Below, in pieces: positions 9,305 to 17,077 of a stretch of 64,000 nucleotides of DNA (position 1 is the first letter of the stretch; each line of letters starts with the position of its first letter). The position numbers were made by a program, and so were the translations under genes. The DNA comes from Cohnella endophytica. Lineage in GTDB: Bacteria > Bacillota > Bacilli > Paenibacillales > Paenibacillaceae. The stretch spans positions 310,001 to 374,000 of the forward strand of contig NZ_RBZM01000001.1 in NCBI RefSeq assembly GCF_003628305.1, in the 5' to 3' direction. The notes under the pieces are model-generated. The model saw only the letters and a list, made by a program, of their open reading frames with translations, made no database searches and was not told where the DNA came from.

Positions 9305-9377
9305 CAGAAAAGATGCGTGACTAGGTCTAGCCTTGGCTAACCTATGGCTCCGAAGCAAGTTGCCTGCATCCTTTCTG
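9305..9377 (+). ncRNA. Structured leader RNA of mqo, unassigned class
   Basis: The segment folds on a long outer helix: 9305-9316 (CAGAAAAGATGC) pairs with 9366-9377 (GCATCCTTTCTG), 11 of 12 positions matched with one A-C mismatch. Inside sits a second hairpin, TAGGTcTAGCC with GGCTAACCTA (about 9323-9344), then a ~20-nt single-stranded-looking stretch rich in purines. It lies fully within the predicted leader, 30 nt before the mqo start codon. I compared it by memory with SAM, c-di-GMP, glycine, lysine, purine, preQ1, THF, ZTP, fluoride and T-box elements and could not match any. It may be a cis-regulatory RNA or simply a stabilising leader. Confidence 0.5.
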
Positions 9378-9406
9378 CAAAATAGTAGGGAATAAGGAAG
9401 GTTAAA

Positions 9407-10909
9407 ATGAGCAACAGACAAACTAAAACAGACGTTATCTTAATTGGTGCCGGAATCATGAGCGCGACTTTGGGGTCGCTGCTTAAAGAATTAGTGCCGG
9501 ACTGGGAAATCACAGTGTTCGAGAAGCTCGCAAATGCAGGAGAGGAAAGCTCTAACGAATGGAATAATGCGGGAACGGGACATGCCGCGCTATGCGAGCT
9601 TAACTACACCGTCGAAAAACCGGACGGTTCTATAGATATTAGCAAAGCTATTAACGTTAATGAGCAGTTTCAGGTTTCAAGGCAGTTTTGGTCGTATCTC
9701 GTAGACAGCAATCTGATCCGTAATCCGCAAGATTTTATTATGCCATTGCCTCATATGAGTCTAGTGCAAGGGGAACAAAACGTATCGTTCTTAAAGAGAC
9801 GTTATGAAGCGATGTCGAACAATCCTCTGTTCCAAGGGATGGAATTTTCCGATAATCCGGAAAAACTGATGGAATGGATTCCGCTTATTATGCAAGAACG
9901 GACATCAAATGAACCTATTGCGGCAACAAAAATCGATTCCGGAACGGACGTCAACTTTGGCGCTTTAACGCGCATGATGTTTGACCACTTAAAGAGTAAA
10001 AACGTCGAGATCAAATATAAACATAGCGTTAATAATATGAAACGTACTCGCGACGGCTCTTGGGAATTAAAAGTGCAAAATCTCGATAGCGGCACCGTTG
10101 AACGCCATACCGCGAAATTCGTCTTTATCGGCGGCGGGGGAGGAAGTCTGCATTTACTGCAAAAATCCGGTATTCCCGAAGGGAAACATATCGGAGGATT
10201 TCCGGTAAGCGGGCTATTTATGGTGTGCAATAATCCGGATATCGTAGCTCAGCATCATGCTAAAGTATACGGCAAAGCTCCGGTAGGCGCTCCTCCGATG
10301 TCCGTTCCGCATCTGGATACAAGATTTATCGACAACAAGAAATCGTTGCTCTTCGGGCCGTTTGCCGGCTTCTCGCCAAAGTTCTTAAAAACCGGTTCCG
10401 TATTCGATTTGATAACTTCCGTCAAACCTAATAATCTAGTAACGATGTTGGCATCGGGCGCCAAAAACGTTCCTTTGACGAAATACTTGATCCAGCAAGT
10501 GATGTTATCGAAAGAAAAGCGCATGGAAGAATTACGAGAGTTCGTCCCGAACGCCAAAAGCGAGGATTGGGATCTATTGGTTGCCGGCCAACGCGTGCAG
10601 GTGATCAAAGATACTCCTGCCGGCAAAGGAACGCTTCAATTCGGTACGGAAGTAATTAGCGCCGCCGATGGATCGATAGCCGCATTGCTCGGCGCTTCTC
10701 CTGGCGCTTCTACCGCCGTTTCCGTCATGCTTGAGGTCATGAACAGGTGCTTCCCGCAATATATGAAAGAGTGGGAGCCTAAAATAAAAGAAATGATTCC
10801 TTCTTATGGCGTGTCGCTTCTGAAAAAACCGGAGCTTATCCGCGAAATTCATGCTTCAACGGCGCGGACGCTTGGTCTAGGCGAAAAGGAATTGCAGTTA
10901 GCTCGCTAA
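9407..10909 (+). CDS. mqo: Malate:quinone oxidoreductase
   Basis: A 500-residue FAD protein that oxidises malate to oxaloacetate and passes electrons to the quinone pool, a membrane-associated alternative to NAD-linked malate dehydrogenase in the TCA cycle. The dinucleotide-binding motif [16 protein letters not shown] lies at residues 11-26, followed by the family sequence [23 protein letters not shown] and, near the end, [19 protein letters not shown]. Length is typical for Mqo. An AAGGAAGG ribosome site precedes the ATG. The gene stands alone between a structured leader and a strong terminator. Confidence 0.95.
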   Translation: MSNRQTKTDVILIGAGIMSATLGSLLKELVPDWEITVFEKLANAGEESSNEWNNAGTGHAALCELNYTVEKPDGSIDISKAINVNEQFQVSRQFWSYLVDSNLIRNPQDFIMPLPHMSLVQGEQNVSFLKRRYEAMSNNPLFQGMEFSDNPEKLMEWIPLIMQERTSNEPIAATKIDSGTDVNFGALTRMMFDHLKSKNVEIKYKHSVNNMKRTRDGSWELKVQNLDSGTVERHTAKFVFIGGGGGSLHLLQKSGIPEGKHIGGFPVSGLFMVCNNPDIVAQHHAKVYGKAPVGAPPMSVPHLDTRFIDNKKSLLFGPFAGFSPKFLKTGSVFDLITSVKPNNLVTMLASGAKNVPLTKYLIQQVMLSKEKRMEELREFVPNAKSEDWDLLVAGQRVQVIKDTPAGKGTLQFGTEVISAADGSIAALLGASPGASTAVSVMLEVMNRCFPQYMKEWEPKIKEMIPSYGVSLLKKPELIREIHASTARTLGLGEKELQLAR

Positions 10910-10937
10910 GCCGGTATGAAACGATAGTTCAATATTA

Positions 10938-10991
10938 ACAGCGGTAGTCTAGGACTTGTTTTCTCGTCCAAGACCGCCGCTGTTTTTTTTT
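10938..10991 (+). terminator. Rho-independent terminator of mqo
   Basis: ACAGCGG...GTCTaGGAC, a ten-base loop, then GTCCaAGAC...CCGCTGT followed by an unbroken run of nine or more T residues: a long, stable, textbook terminator. Confidence 0.9.
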
Positions 10992-11108
10992 GGCTGTTGC
11001 TTGAGGAGCTCGGCCATGGTGGACGAGTAATAAAAAAATAATTAGTCACGTGAAGAACTGTTTACGTATTTTAACGTATCTAAAGTAATCAGTAAAAAAT
11101 GGGGTGAA

Positions 11109-11444
11109 ATGTTGAGTAAATCCAATTTTCAAGTTCGAATTTCTCCGTCCGAGGCATTTGCTTTGGTTAGAGATCAACAAAAAGCGGACTTGGTACACGA
11201 AGAGTTACATGAACTAGGAGAAGGTAAATATTTGGGCACGCTGATTTTCGAGAAATATTACATGAGAACGAAAAATCGGGCAGCTCTAATTGTTCTAATC
11301 GACAACCTGCAAGGTGTAACAGATGTTCGATCCATTGCGACAGGGAGCTCGGAAGGCATGTTTTTTAATTTTGACTGGGGTGCGGCCGATAACTTCGTGA
11401 ACAGTGTTTCGGACATTTTGCAGGATTTCATCATCGGAAACTAA
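11109..11444 (+). CDS. Small conserved hypothetical protein (DUF6054-like)
   Basis: Encodes 111 residues without signal peptide or membrane segment. The opening KSNFQVRISPSEAFALV, the central GTLIFEKYYMRTKNRAALIVLIDN and the end ADNFVNSVSDIL resemble the DUF6054 family of uncharacterised Firmicute proteins; I make that link from memory and moderately. GGGGTGA sits directly before the ATG and is better spaced for the TTG codon that follows it. Downstream, in the same direction, is a tiny membrane protein gene, and the two may be cotranscribed up to the terminator at 11697. No function can be assigned. Confidence 0.7.
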   Translation: MLSKSNFQVRISPSEAFALVRDQQKADLVHEELHELGEGKYLGTLIFEKYYMRTKNRAALIVLIDNLQGVTDVRSIATGSSEGMFFNFDWGAADNFVNSVSDILQDFIIGN

Positions 11445-11489
11445 TACTGCTGCGTTGTTCATTATTACGACAAGGATGGTGTTTGGTTC

Positions 11490-11660
11490 TTGGCCATTAT
11501 TGTGATTTTATGGATTCTCTCCTTAATCGGTCTAATTTGGGTATGGCAAGATGCTTCGGATAAGCGAGGCTCAAACATTGGATGTCTATGGGCGTTGGTT
11601 GTGTTGATTCTGGGTCCAATCGGTTTTATCGCTTATTTGGTTGTCAGAAACTTAGATTAA
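11490..11660 (+). CDS. Small two-helix membrane protein (PLDc_N-like)
   Basis: A 56-residue frame missed by simple ORF calling because it begins with TTG. It has two hydrophobic helices separated by the loop VWQDASDKRGSN, then WALVVLILGPIGFIAYLVVR. This pattern (helix, W-x-x-DA-x-x-RG, helix ending in LGP-x-G-x-x-x-Y) is that of the small phospholipase_D-nuclease N-terminal (PLDc_N) membrane domain, which often stands alone in Firmicutes. A weak AAGGA lies 13 nt upstream, so a GTG three codons downstream is an alternative start. It lies 45 nt after the DUF6054-like gene and is followed by a terminator. Role unknown. Confidence 0.6.
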   Translation: MAIIVILWILSLIGLIWVWQDASDKRGSNIGCLWALVVLILGPIGFIAYLVVRNLD

Positions 11661-11696
11661 AGTATCCGTGCAGAAGGAAGCTCCTTAGTATTAACT

Positions 11697-11729
11697 GGTC
11701 AACCAGAGTTCTCTGGTTGGCCTTTTTTT
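11697..11729 (+). terminator. Rho-independent terminator
   Basis: GGTCAACCAGA, loop GTTC, TCTGGTTGGCC followed by seven T residues. The next 200 bases up to 11929 hold no gene that I can support. Confidence 0.9.
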
Positions 11730-11929
11730 GACTTTAGAATATAGAATCGACATTATCAATCACGTATAGGATCGACAAGAAAGGAATTTCAGGCATTATG
11801 TCGAAATAACAAAAGTGCTCATTTAACAATAATTGGTTCCGTTATGAAAATGCAGGGCATCAAGATTTACGCAGAATGATTCGTCGTCGCACGAGGTATT
11901 TGGATGAACGTGTTTGAAGGAGGACATTC

Positions 11930-13105
11930 GTGAATAGGAAATCGTTACTACTCTTGGTCTTGCTTTTGATACTTGCAATTGTCGTGAAGCCCTATGACGG
12001 TCAAGCTCTTTCCCAGATCGAGAAGATAGATCAGGAATTGAAAAACCTTAAGGAAGAAATGAATCGTGAAGCCCAAAATCAGAAAAAAGCGCAGAAATCC
12101 GTAAAGGTTCTTACCGGACAGAAGGAAGCGACTAAGGAAGACATTCAAGCACTCCTTGGCCGCATCGAACAGGTGCAGATGAAGCTTGAGAAGACTCAAA
12201 TCAAGATAACTGAGGCCGAAGATAAGCTATTCAATACAAGCCAAGAGCTTGAGGCTTCAATTCAGCAGTTAAATGATCGAAAACAACTTATGGACTCACG
12301 TGTTCGGTTAGCCTATACGAATGGGGCGGCTTCTTATCTGGATGTTCTGTTCAGTTCGACGAGCTTCAGCGATTTTCTGGAACGCATAGATGCGGTTGAG
12401 GCCATCCTGACACAGGATCGCAACATCGCGGATCAAAAACAAGCTTATTCCGAGGAAGTAACCAAGAAGAAGGCGGAAGTCGAGCAGGAGTTGAAAGACG
12501 TTAAAGTGCTCTACGCCGAGATGACAGCCAACAAGGCGGAGCTGGAGCAGAACGAGCAGGACAAAGAAGCGATGATGTCCAAGCTATCCAAGCAGATCCA
12601 AGACATGGAGGAAATCAGCGAGGAATCAGAGAAACAACTTACCGAACTCGCAAAGAAGGCCTCAGAATTGGAAGCGAAGAAAAATCGGATCAAGAACTAT
12701 TACAAGGGCGGAAAGCTTGGTATGCCTTTAAAATCGGAATGGCACGAGTCGTCGTCTTTCGGGTATCGTAACCATCCAGTGACGGGCAAGAGAAAGCTGC
12801 ATACGGGGATGGATATGGCCGCACCCAAAGGAACACCGATTTACGCCGCGGAAACCGGCGTTGTGATCTTCGCCCAGTCCTCGAGCGGATACGGTAACTG
12901 CATCATTATCGACCATGGCGGAGATTTATGGACAGTCTACGGACATATTATGATGGGCGGGATCTTAGTCAAGGATGGCGAGACCGTCAAAAGAGGGGAA
13001 AAAATAGGTTTGGTTGGCTCGACCGGTATTTCTACAGGTAATCATTTGCACTTTGAAGTCCGCAAAAATACCGAACCGGTCGATCCCGCTCCTTATTTGA
13101 AGTAA
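11930..13105 (+). CDS. Secreted coiled-coil M23 peptidase (EnvC/NlpD-like murein hydrolase)
   Basis: A 391-residue protein. It starts at GTG with a perfect AAGGAGG 6 nt upstream. A signal peptide (about 1-26, ending in GQA) is followed by a long coiled coil (about 30-260, rich in Glu, Lys and Gln), then a LytM/M23 metallopeptidase domain (about 275-391). The zinc ligands are visible: H291 and D295 in HTGMDMAAP, and H372-x-H374 in GNHLHFEVR. All catalytic ligands are present, so it should be an active endopeptidase rather than a degenerate activator. Such proteins cleave peptide cross-bridges or control other hydrolases at the division site or during sporulation. It appears to be monocistronic. 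Confidence 0.9.
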   Translation: MNRKSLLLLVLLLILAIVVKPYDGQALSQIEKIDQELKNLKEEMNREAQNQKKAQKSVKVLTGQKEATKEDIQALLGRIEQVQMKLEKTQIKITEAEDKLFNTSQELEASIQQLNDRKQLMDSRVRLAYTNGAASYLDVLFSSTSFSDFLERIDAVEAILTQDRNIADQKQAYSEEVTKKKAEVEQELKDVKVLYAEMTANKAELEQNEQDKEAMMSKLSKQIQDMEEISEESEKQLTELAKKASELEAKKNRIKNYYKGGKLGMPLKSEWHESSSFGYRNHPVTGKRKLHTGMDMAAPKGTPIYAAETGVVIFAQSSSGYGNCIIIDHGGDLWTVYGHIMMGGILVKDGETVKRGEKIGLVGSTGISTGNHLHFEVRKNTEPVDPAPYLK

Positions 13106-13126
13106 TTGCGGAAATTACAAAACCGC

Positions 13127-13157
13127 TTGACTTGGAGTTAACTCCAAGTGCAATAAT
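13127..13157 (+). promoter_or_regulatory. MerR-type promoter/operator of the aldo/keto reductase gene
   Basis: TTGACT (13127-13132) and AATAAT (13152-13157) are separated by 19 bp. A perfect 18-bp palindrome, CTTGGAGTTAACTCCAAG (13131-13148), fills the spacer. A 19-bp spacer with an operator between -35 and -10 is the signature of MerR-family activation by DNA twisting. No MerR regulator gene lies in this window, so the regulator must be encoded elsewhere. Confidence 0.85.
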
Positions 13158-13233
13158 TTAAATTAACTGTTGATGAACAGTAAGGGGAATAAATGATGTA
13201 ACAAATACCAATGGGAATCGAGGGATTAATCTA

Positions 13234-14214
13234 ATGGATTATGTGAAACTAGGTAATACCGGATTAGATGTGTCCCGGATTTGTCTGGGTTGTATGAGCT
13301 TTGGCGAAGCTGAGCGATGGATTCATCAATGGGTGCTTGATGAAGAGCAAAGTCGTCTTATCATAAAAAAAGCCTTGGAACTTGGGATCAATTTTTTCGA
13401 TACGGCGAATGTTTATTCAGATGGAACAAGCGAGGAATTCGTTGGTCGAGCTCTAAAGGACTATGCCAATCGAGATGAGGTTGTTATCGCGACAAAGGTT
13501 TATAATCGCATGCATGAAGGTCCAAACGGTGCCGGACTTTCTCGAAAAGCGATCATGAGCGAAATCGATAAGAGCCTTAAGAGACTAGAAACCGATTATG
13601 TGGATCTATACCAAATTCACCGCTGGGATTACAATACTCCGATCGAAGAAACGATGGAGGCTTTGCATGATGTCGTGAAGGCCGGAAAAGCAAGATACAT
13701 TGGCGCTTCCGCCATGTACGCTTGGCAGTTTCAAAAGGCGTTATATGTCGCCGAGAAACAGGGATGGACTCGGTTTGTATCGATGCAGAATCATTTAAAT
13801 CTCATATACCGCGAAGAAGAGAGGGAGATGCTGCCGCTGTGTAAGGAAGAAAAAATCGGCGTAATTCCTTATAGTCCGCTTGCCGGAGGAAGATTGACGC
13901 GTGATTGGCAGCAAACGACACATCGTTCCGAAACCGACCAAATCGCGAAACAGAAATACGATGCGACTGCCGATACCGATCGGTTGGTGGTTGAACGGGT
14001 TGCGGCAATCGCAGAAAAACGCGGAGTTAGCCGAGTACAAATCGCACTTGCCTGGTTGCTGCAGAAAGAACCGGTAACTGCTCCCATTATCGGTGCAACT
14101 AAAATGACCCATCTCGAAGACGCGGTAAATGCTCTTTCGATTAAGTTAACGTCTGAAGAAATCGCATCGCTGGAAGAGCCATATGTGCCTCATCCGATAA
14201 TAGGCTTTCAGTAG
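13234..14214 (+). CDS. Aldo/keto reductase
   Basis: A 326-residue member of the aldo/keto reductase superfamily, NADPH-dependent enzymes reducing aldehydes and ketones in the cytoplasm. The TIM-barrel signatures are complete: INFFDTANVYSDGTSEEFVGRAL carries the catalytic Asp and Tyr, VVIATKVYN carries the Lys, and VDLYQIHRWD carries the active-site His. The C-terminal cofactor region APIIGATKMTHLEDAV is also present. GAGGG lies 9 nt before the ATG. The MerR-type promoter upstream suggests induction by electrophilic or aldehyde stress, as with AdhR-type regulators; this is inference from the operator layout. Confidence 0.92.
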   Translation: MDYVKLGNTGLDVSRICLGCMSFGEAERWIHQWVLDEEQSRLIIKKALELGINFFDTANVYSDGTSEEFVGRALKDYANRDEVVIATKVYNRMHEGPNGAGLSRKAIMSEIDKSLKRLETDYVDLYQIHRWDYNTPIEETMEALHDVVKAGKARYIGASAMYAWQFQKALYVAEKQGWTRFVSMQNHLNLIYREEEREMLPLCKEEKIGVIPYSPLAGGRLTRDWQQTTHRSETDQIAKQKYDATADTDRLVVERVAAIAEKRGVSRVQIALAWLLQKEPVTAPIIGATKMTHLEDAVNALSIKLTSEEIASLEEPYVPHPIIGFQ

Positions 14215-14218
14215 TAAG

Positions 14219-14258
14219 CTGGGTTAGCCAACACAATTGGTTAACCCAGTTTTATTTT
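14219..14258 (+). terminator. Rho-independent terminator
   Basis: CTGGGTTAGCCAA, loop CACAA, TTGGTTAACCCAG followed by TTTTATTTTT; 13-bp stem with one wobble. Confidence 0.9.
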
Positions 14259-14344
14259 TCGACTGAACATATTTAATTTGCTACGGGATGAAAAATTAAT
14301 AGATGCCGCTTGACGAAGGAAATGACTTCTGATAGCATTGTTTA

Positions 14345-14413
14345 AGCGTAATAATTACGTTCAAGCCCCGGTTTGAGCGTAATTATTTGAATCATAATCG
14401 TAATAATTACGCA
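14345..14413 (+). promoter_or_regulatory. Triple Zur operator upstream of znuCBA
   Basis: Two perfect palindromes, CGTAATAATTACG at 14347-14359 and again at 14399-14411, flank a third degenerate copy (CGTAATTATTTGA, 14378-14390). They match the Bacillus Zur core (TCGTAATnATTACGA). The outer copies are 52 bp apart, close to five helical turns. Zinc-loaded Zur bound here would block transcription of the zinc importer. Confidence 0.88.
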
Positions 14414-14472
14414 TTAAAGATTGGCTTCAGACATAAGTTAGCCAAAAAGCAGACGGAAGGAAGGTAAAAGAA

Positions 14473-15180
14473 ATGGAGTTGGTTTCTCTTAGAAACGTTA
14501 CCTTCGGATATGGCGACGTGCCTTGTTTGCAGGATGCTTCATTAGAGATTCACGCAGGCGAATTTATCGCCGTCACCGGACCAAACGGCGCCGCGAAGTC
14601 AACCTTATTGAAGCTTGCGCTTAAGCTACTAAGACCGTGGCAGGGAGACGTAACCTTATCGATGCGCAACGTTAGCGGCGGGAAGCTGGTCATCGGTTAC
14701 GTTCCGCAGCAAATTTCGGCGTTTAACGCGGGATTTCCGAGTACCGTTTGGGAATTCGTGCAAAGCGGACGTTTTCGCCAAGGCGCTTGGTTAAGAAGAT
14801 TGAATGACGTCGATCGGGAAGCAACTGAGCAAGCGCTTCGTCAAGTGGGGATGTGGGAATTCCGCAAGCGGAAAATCGGAGAGCTGTCCGGAGGACAGAA
14901 GCAAAAAATCATATTGGCCAGGGCGTTCGCAATGGAACCCGATCTTCTGGTATTGGACGAACCGACGACCGGTATGGACGCGGAAAGCAGACAACAATTT
15001 TACCGCTTGCTGAAAGATCAGGTGAGACTTCATGGCAGAACTGTCATGATGGTTACTCACCATCTTGCCGAAGTGGAAGGGGATTTGGACCGATTAATTA
15101 CTCTCGAACGGAAAGAGGAGGGCGGTTGGAAATGCTGCACTACGACTTCATGCAGCGGGCATTTTGTGCCGGCGGGATAA
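14473..15180 (+). CDS. znuC: Zinc ABC transporter ATP-binding protein ZnuC
   Basis: A 235-residue ATPase of the metal (ZnuC/AdcC) type powering zinc import. It has the signature LSGGQKQKIILARAFAM, Walker B LLVLDEPTTGMD and the H-loop MMVTHHL. The Walker A motif at residues 36-44 reads GPNGAAKST, so the otherwise invariant glycine before the catalytic lysine is alanine (A41). This is unusual and may lower activity unless it is a sequencing error. The C terminus holds a cysteine-rich tail (CCTTTSC). AAGGAAGG precedes the ATG; the end overlaps znuB by 49 nt. Zur control is inferred from three upstream operators. Confidence 0.92.
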   Translation: MELVSLRNVTFGYGDVPCLQDASLEIHAGEFIAVTGPNGAAKSTLLKLALKLLRPWQGDVTLSMRNVSGGKLVIGYVPQQISAFNAGFPSTVWEFVQSGRFRQGAWLRRLNDVDREATEQALRQVGMWEFRKRKIGELSGGQKQKIILARAFAMEPDLLVLDEPTTGMDAESRQQFYRLLKDQVRLHGRTVMMVTHHLAEVEGDLDRLITLERKEEGGWKCCTTTSCSGHFVPAG

Positions 15181-16007
15181 TCGCTCTTCTGGCTTCGGCT
15201 CTCGGCGTCTACTTGCTGTTAAGAAGACAAGCCTTAATGGCAGACATGCTCTCCCACGTTTCGTTGGCAGGCGTGGCAGGCGGAGCGTATTTTCATTGGA
15301 ATCCGACATTAGCGGGTTTTGCAGTTGCCGTTCTGGGAGCTGTCGCCGTTGAATATGTCCGGAGATCCTATAAGACGTTCAGCGAAATATCGGTCGCGAT
15401 TATTATGGTCGGCGGGTTGTCGGTATCGATGATCGTTATGAGCTTAAACAAAGGCATCAATAAAAGCTTATCTTCCTATTTATTCGGTTCCGTTGTCGCG
15501 GTGAACGGCACGGAACTCCGATTAATGATCGTAGCTGCTGCCATCGGGGGACTGTTTCTATATCTCTTAAGAAGACCCCTCTATCAGATGTCGTTCGACG
15601 AAGAGACCGCCCGCACGAACGGATTGCCCGTTGGTTGGATATCGCTAGGCTTCAGTGTCGTTACCGGAATGATCGTGGCAGCCGCTATGCCGATCGTAGG
15701 CGTGTTGCTCGTATCCGCGTTAATCGTACTGCCTGGATCGCTAGCCATCCGAATTGCGCCAAGTTTCACAGCCGCTATCTTTATTGCAATGATCATAGGC
15801 ATAACTGGCGTCTTTACAGGAATCACGGCTTCTTATTCGTTCAGCACGCCACCGGGAGCAACGATTTCTTTCGTATTATTGCTAATCTTACTTGGGGGTT
15901 TGGGACTGAAGAAAGCCTGGAGGGCATGGGGAAAAAGGAGCTCTGCCGATCGACAAGTCGTGCCGGCTGCGGGTTCTCTGCAACGGGTATCACTGTCTGA
16001 AGATTGA
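15132..16007 (+). CDS. znuB: Zinc ABC transporter permease ZnuB
   Basis: A 291-residue integral membrane protein with eight or so helices, matching the ABC-3 permease family (ZnuB/AdcB). Typical stretches are RRQALMADMLSHVSLAGVAGG near the N terminus and VVGMIVAAAMPIVGVLLVSALIVLPG-like residues in the second half. The frame stays open upstream inside znuC, but AGGAGG 10 nt before the ATG at 15132 fixes the start. With ZnuC and ZnuA it forms the high-affinity zinc importer. Confidence 0.92.
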   Translation: MLHYDFMQRAFCAGGIIALLASALGVYLLLRRQALMADMLSHVSLAGVAGGAYFHWNPTLAGFAVAVLGAVAVEYVRRSYKTFSEISVAIIMVGGLSVSMIVMSLNKGINKSLSSYLFGSVVAVNGTELRLMIVAAAIGGLFLYLLRRPLYQMSFDEETARTNGLPVGWISLGFSVVTGMIVAAAMPIVGVLLVSALIVLPGSLAIRIAPSFTAAIFIAMIIGITGVFTGITASYSFSTPPGATISFVLLLILLGGLGLKKAWRAWGKRSSADRQVVPAAGSLQRVSLSED

Positions 16008-16040
16008 CAATTATTATACTTTATTGGAGGTTTCTAAAAC

Positions 16041-16994
16041 ATGAAATCCATGCCTATCAAATCTATACTGCTAACAGCAAGCCTTGCACTCGTATTGTCC
16101 GGGTGCGGTAAAAACGACGAATCCACGAAAGCGAACTCTCCCCACAAGCTGAACGTTGTTACGACGTTCTATCCGATGTACGAATTCAGCAAACAAGTCG
16201 GAGGCGATCACGCTAATGTCGTAGCGCTTATACCTCCGGGCGTAGAACCCCATGATTGGGAACCGAGCGCGAAGGATATGGCGACTTTGAAGGAAGCCGA
16301 CGTCTTCGTCTACAACGGCATCGTCGAGGGCTGGGCCAAGGATGCTCTTTCCAGTGCGGCAAATGACAATAGAATAGTGGTTGAAGCGAGCGACGGCATC
16401 GCTTCGTTGGAAGGGTTGCCCGAGGAAGAGGACGGAGGAGGAGATCACGAGCATATAGAAGAAGGACCGATTCTAGATCCGCACGTTTGGTTAAATCCTG
16501 TTCTGGTGCAGAAAGAAGTATCTGCCATCCAAGCGGCATTCGAGAAGGCGGACCCTGCCAATAAGGAGGAATACCGCAAAAATGCCGAGGCTTATATCGC
16601 GAAGCTCAAAGACTTGGATGCCAACTATAGAGAAAGCTTAACCGGAACGAAACAAAAGGACTTCGTAACTCAACATGCGGCGTTCGGATATTTGGCTAAA
16701 GAATACGGATTAACTCAAGTTCCTATATCCGGATTATCGCCGGAGCAAGAGCCGTCTCCCGCTAGAATAGCGGTTATCGTTACGTTCGCGAAACAGCATG
16801 AAGTTAAGACGATCTTTTTCGAGACGTTGGTCGAACCGAAAGTCGCTCAAGTCGTCGCCCAAGAAATCGGAGCCAAGACGGACGTCTTAAATCCACTCGA
16901 AGGATTGACTGACGATGATAAAAAGAACGGTTTGGATTATATCGGCATCATGAAGAAAAACTTAGAGGCATTAAAAAAGGCGCTTAACGAATAG
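16041..16994 (+). CDS. znuA: Zinc-binding lipoprotein ZnuA
   Basis: A 317-residue cluster A-I metal-binding protein. The signal peptide ends in the lipobox LVLSGC with the lipidated cysteine at residue 22. Metal ligands typical of ZnuA are present: the first His in PPGVEPHDWEP, the second in DPHVWLNP, the third in TQHAAFGYLAKEYGL, and an acidic residue near the C terminus. A short acidic/His loop (EEEDGGGDHEHIEEG) just before the second ligand is the usual zinc-capture loop, here small. GGAGG lies 10 nt upstream. Last gene of znuCBA. Confidence 0.93.
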   Translation: MKSMPIKSILLTASLALVLSGCGKNDESTKANSPHKLNVVTTFYPMYEFSKQVGGDHANVVALIPPGVEPHDWEPSAKDMATLKEADVFVYNGIVEGWAKDALSSAANDNRIVVEASDGIASLEGLPEEEDGGGDHEHIEEGPILDPHVWLNPVLVQKEVSAIQAAFEKADPANKEEYRKNAEAYIAKLKDLDANYRESLTGTKQKDFVTQHAAFGYLAKEYGLTQVPISGLSPEQEPSPARIAVIVTFAKQHEVKTIFFETLVEPKVAQVVAQEIGAKTDVLNPLEGLTDDDKKNGLDYIGIMKKNLEALKKALNE

Positions 16995-17043
16995 ATGGCC
17001 GCACGCAAGTCGACTTTAAGTCGGCTTATCAAATCAGATTGTA

Positions 17044-17058
17044 TCGTAATTATTACGA
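17044..17058 (+). promoter_or_regulatory. Zur box upstream of zagA
   Basis: TCGTAATTATTACGA, a perfect 15-bp palindrome identical to the Bacillus Zur consensus, ending 19 nt before the zagA start codon. Confidence 0.9.
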
Positions 17059-17077
17059 AGAGAGTGGAGATATGATA

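Noticed and set aside
14853..15131. N-terminal extension of ZnuB by 93 codons.
   Set aside because: It lies inside znuC in another frame, has no hydrophobic or conserved content, and AGGAGG marks the start at 15132.
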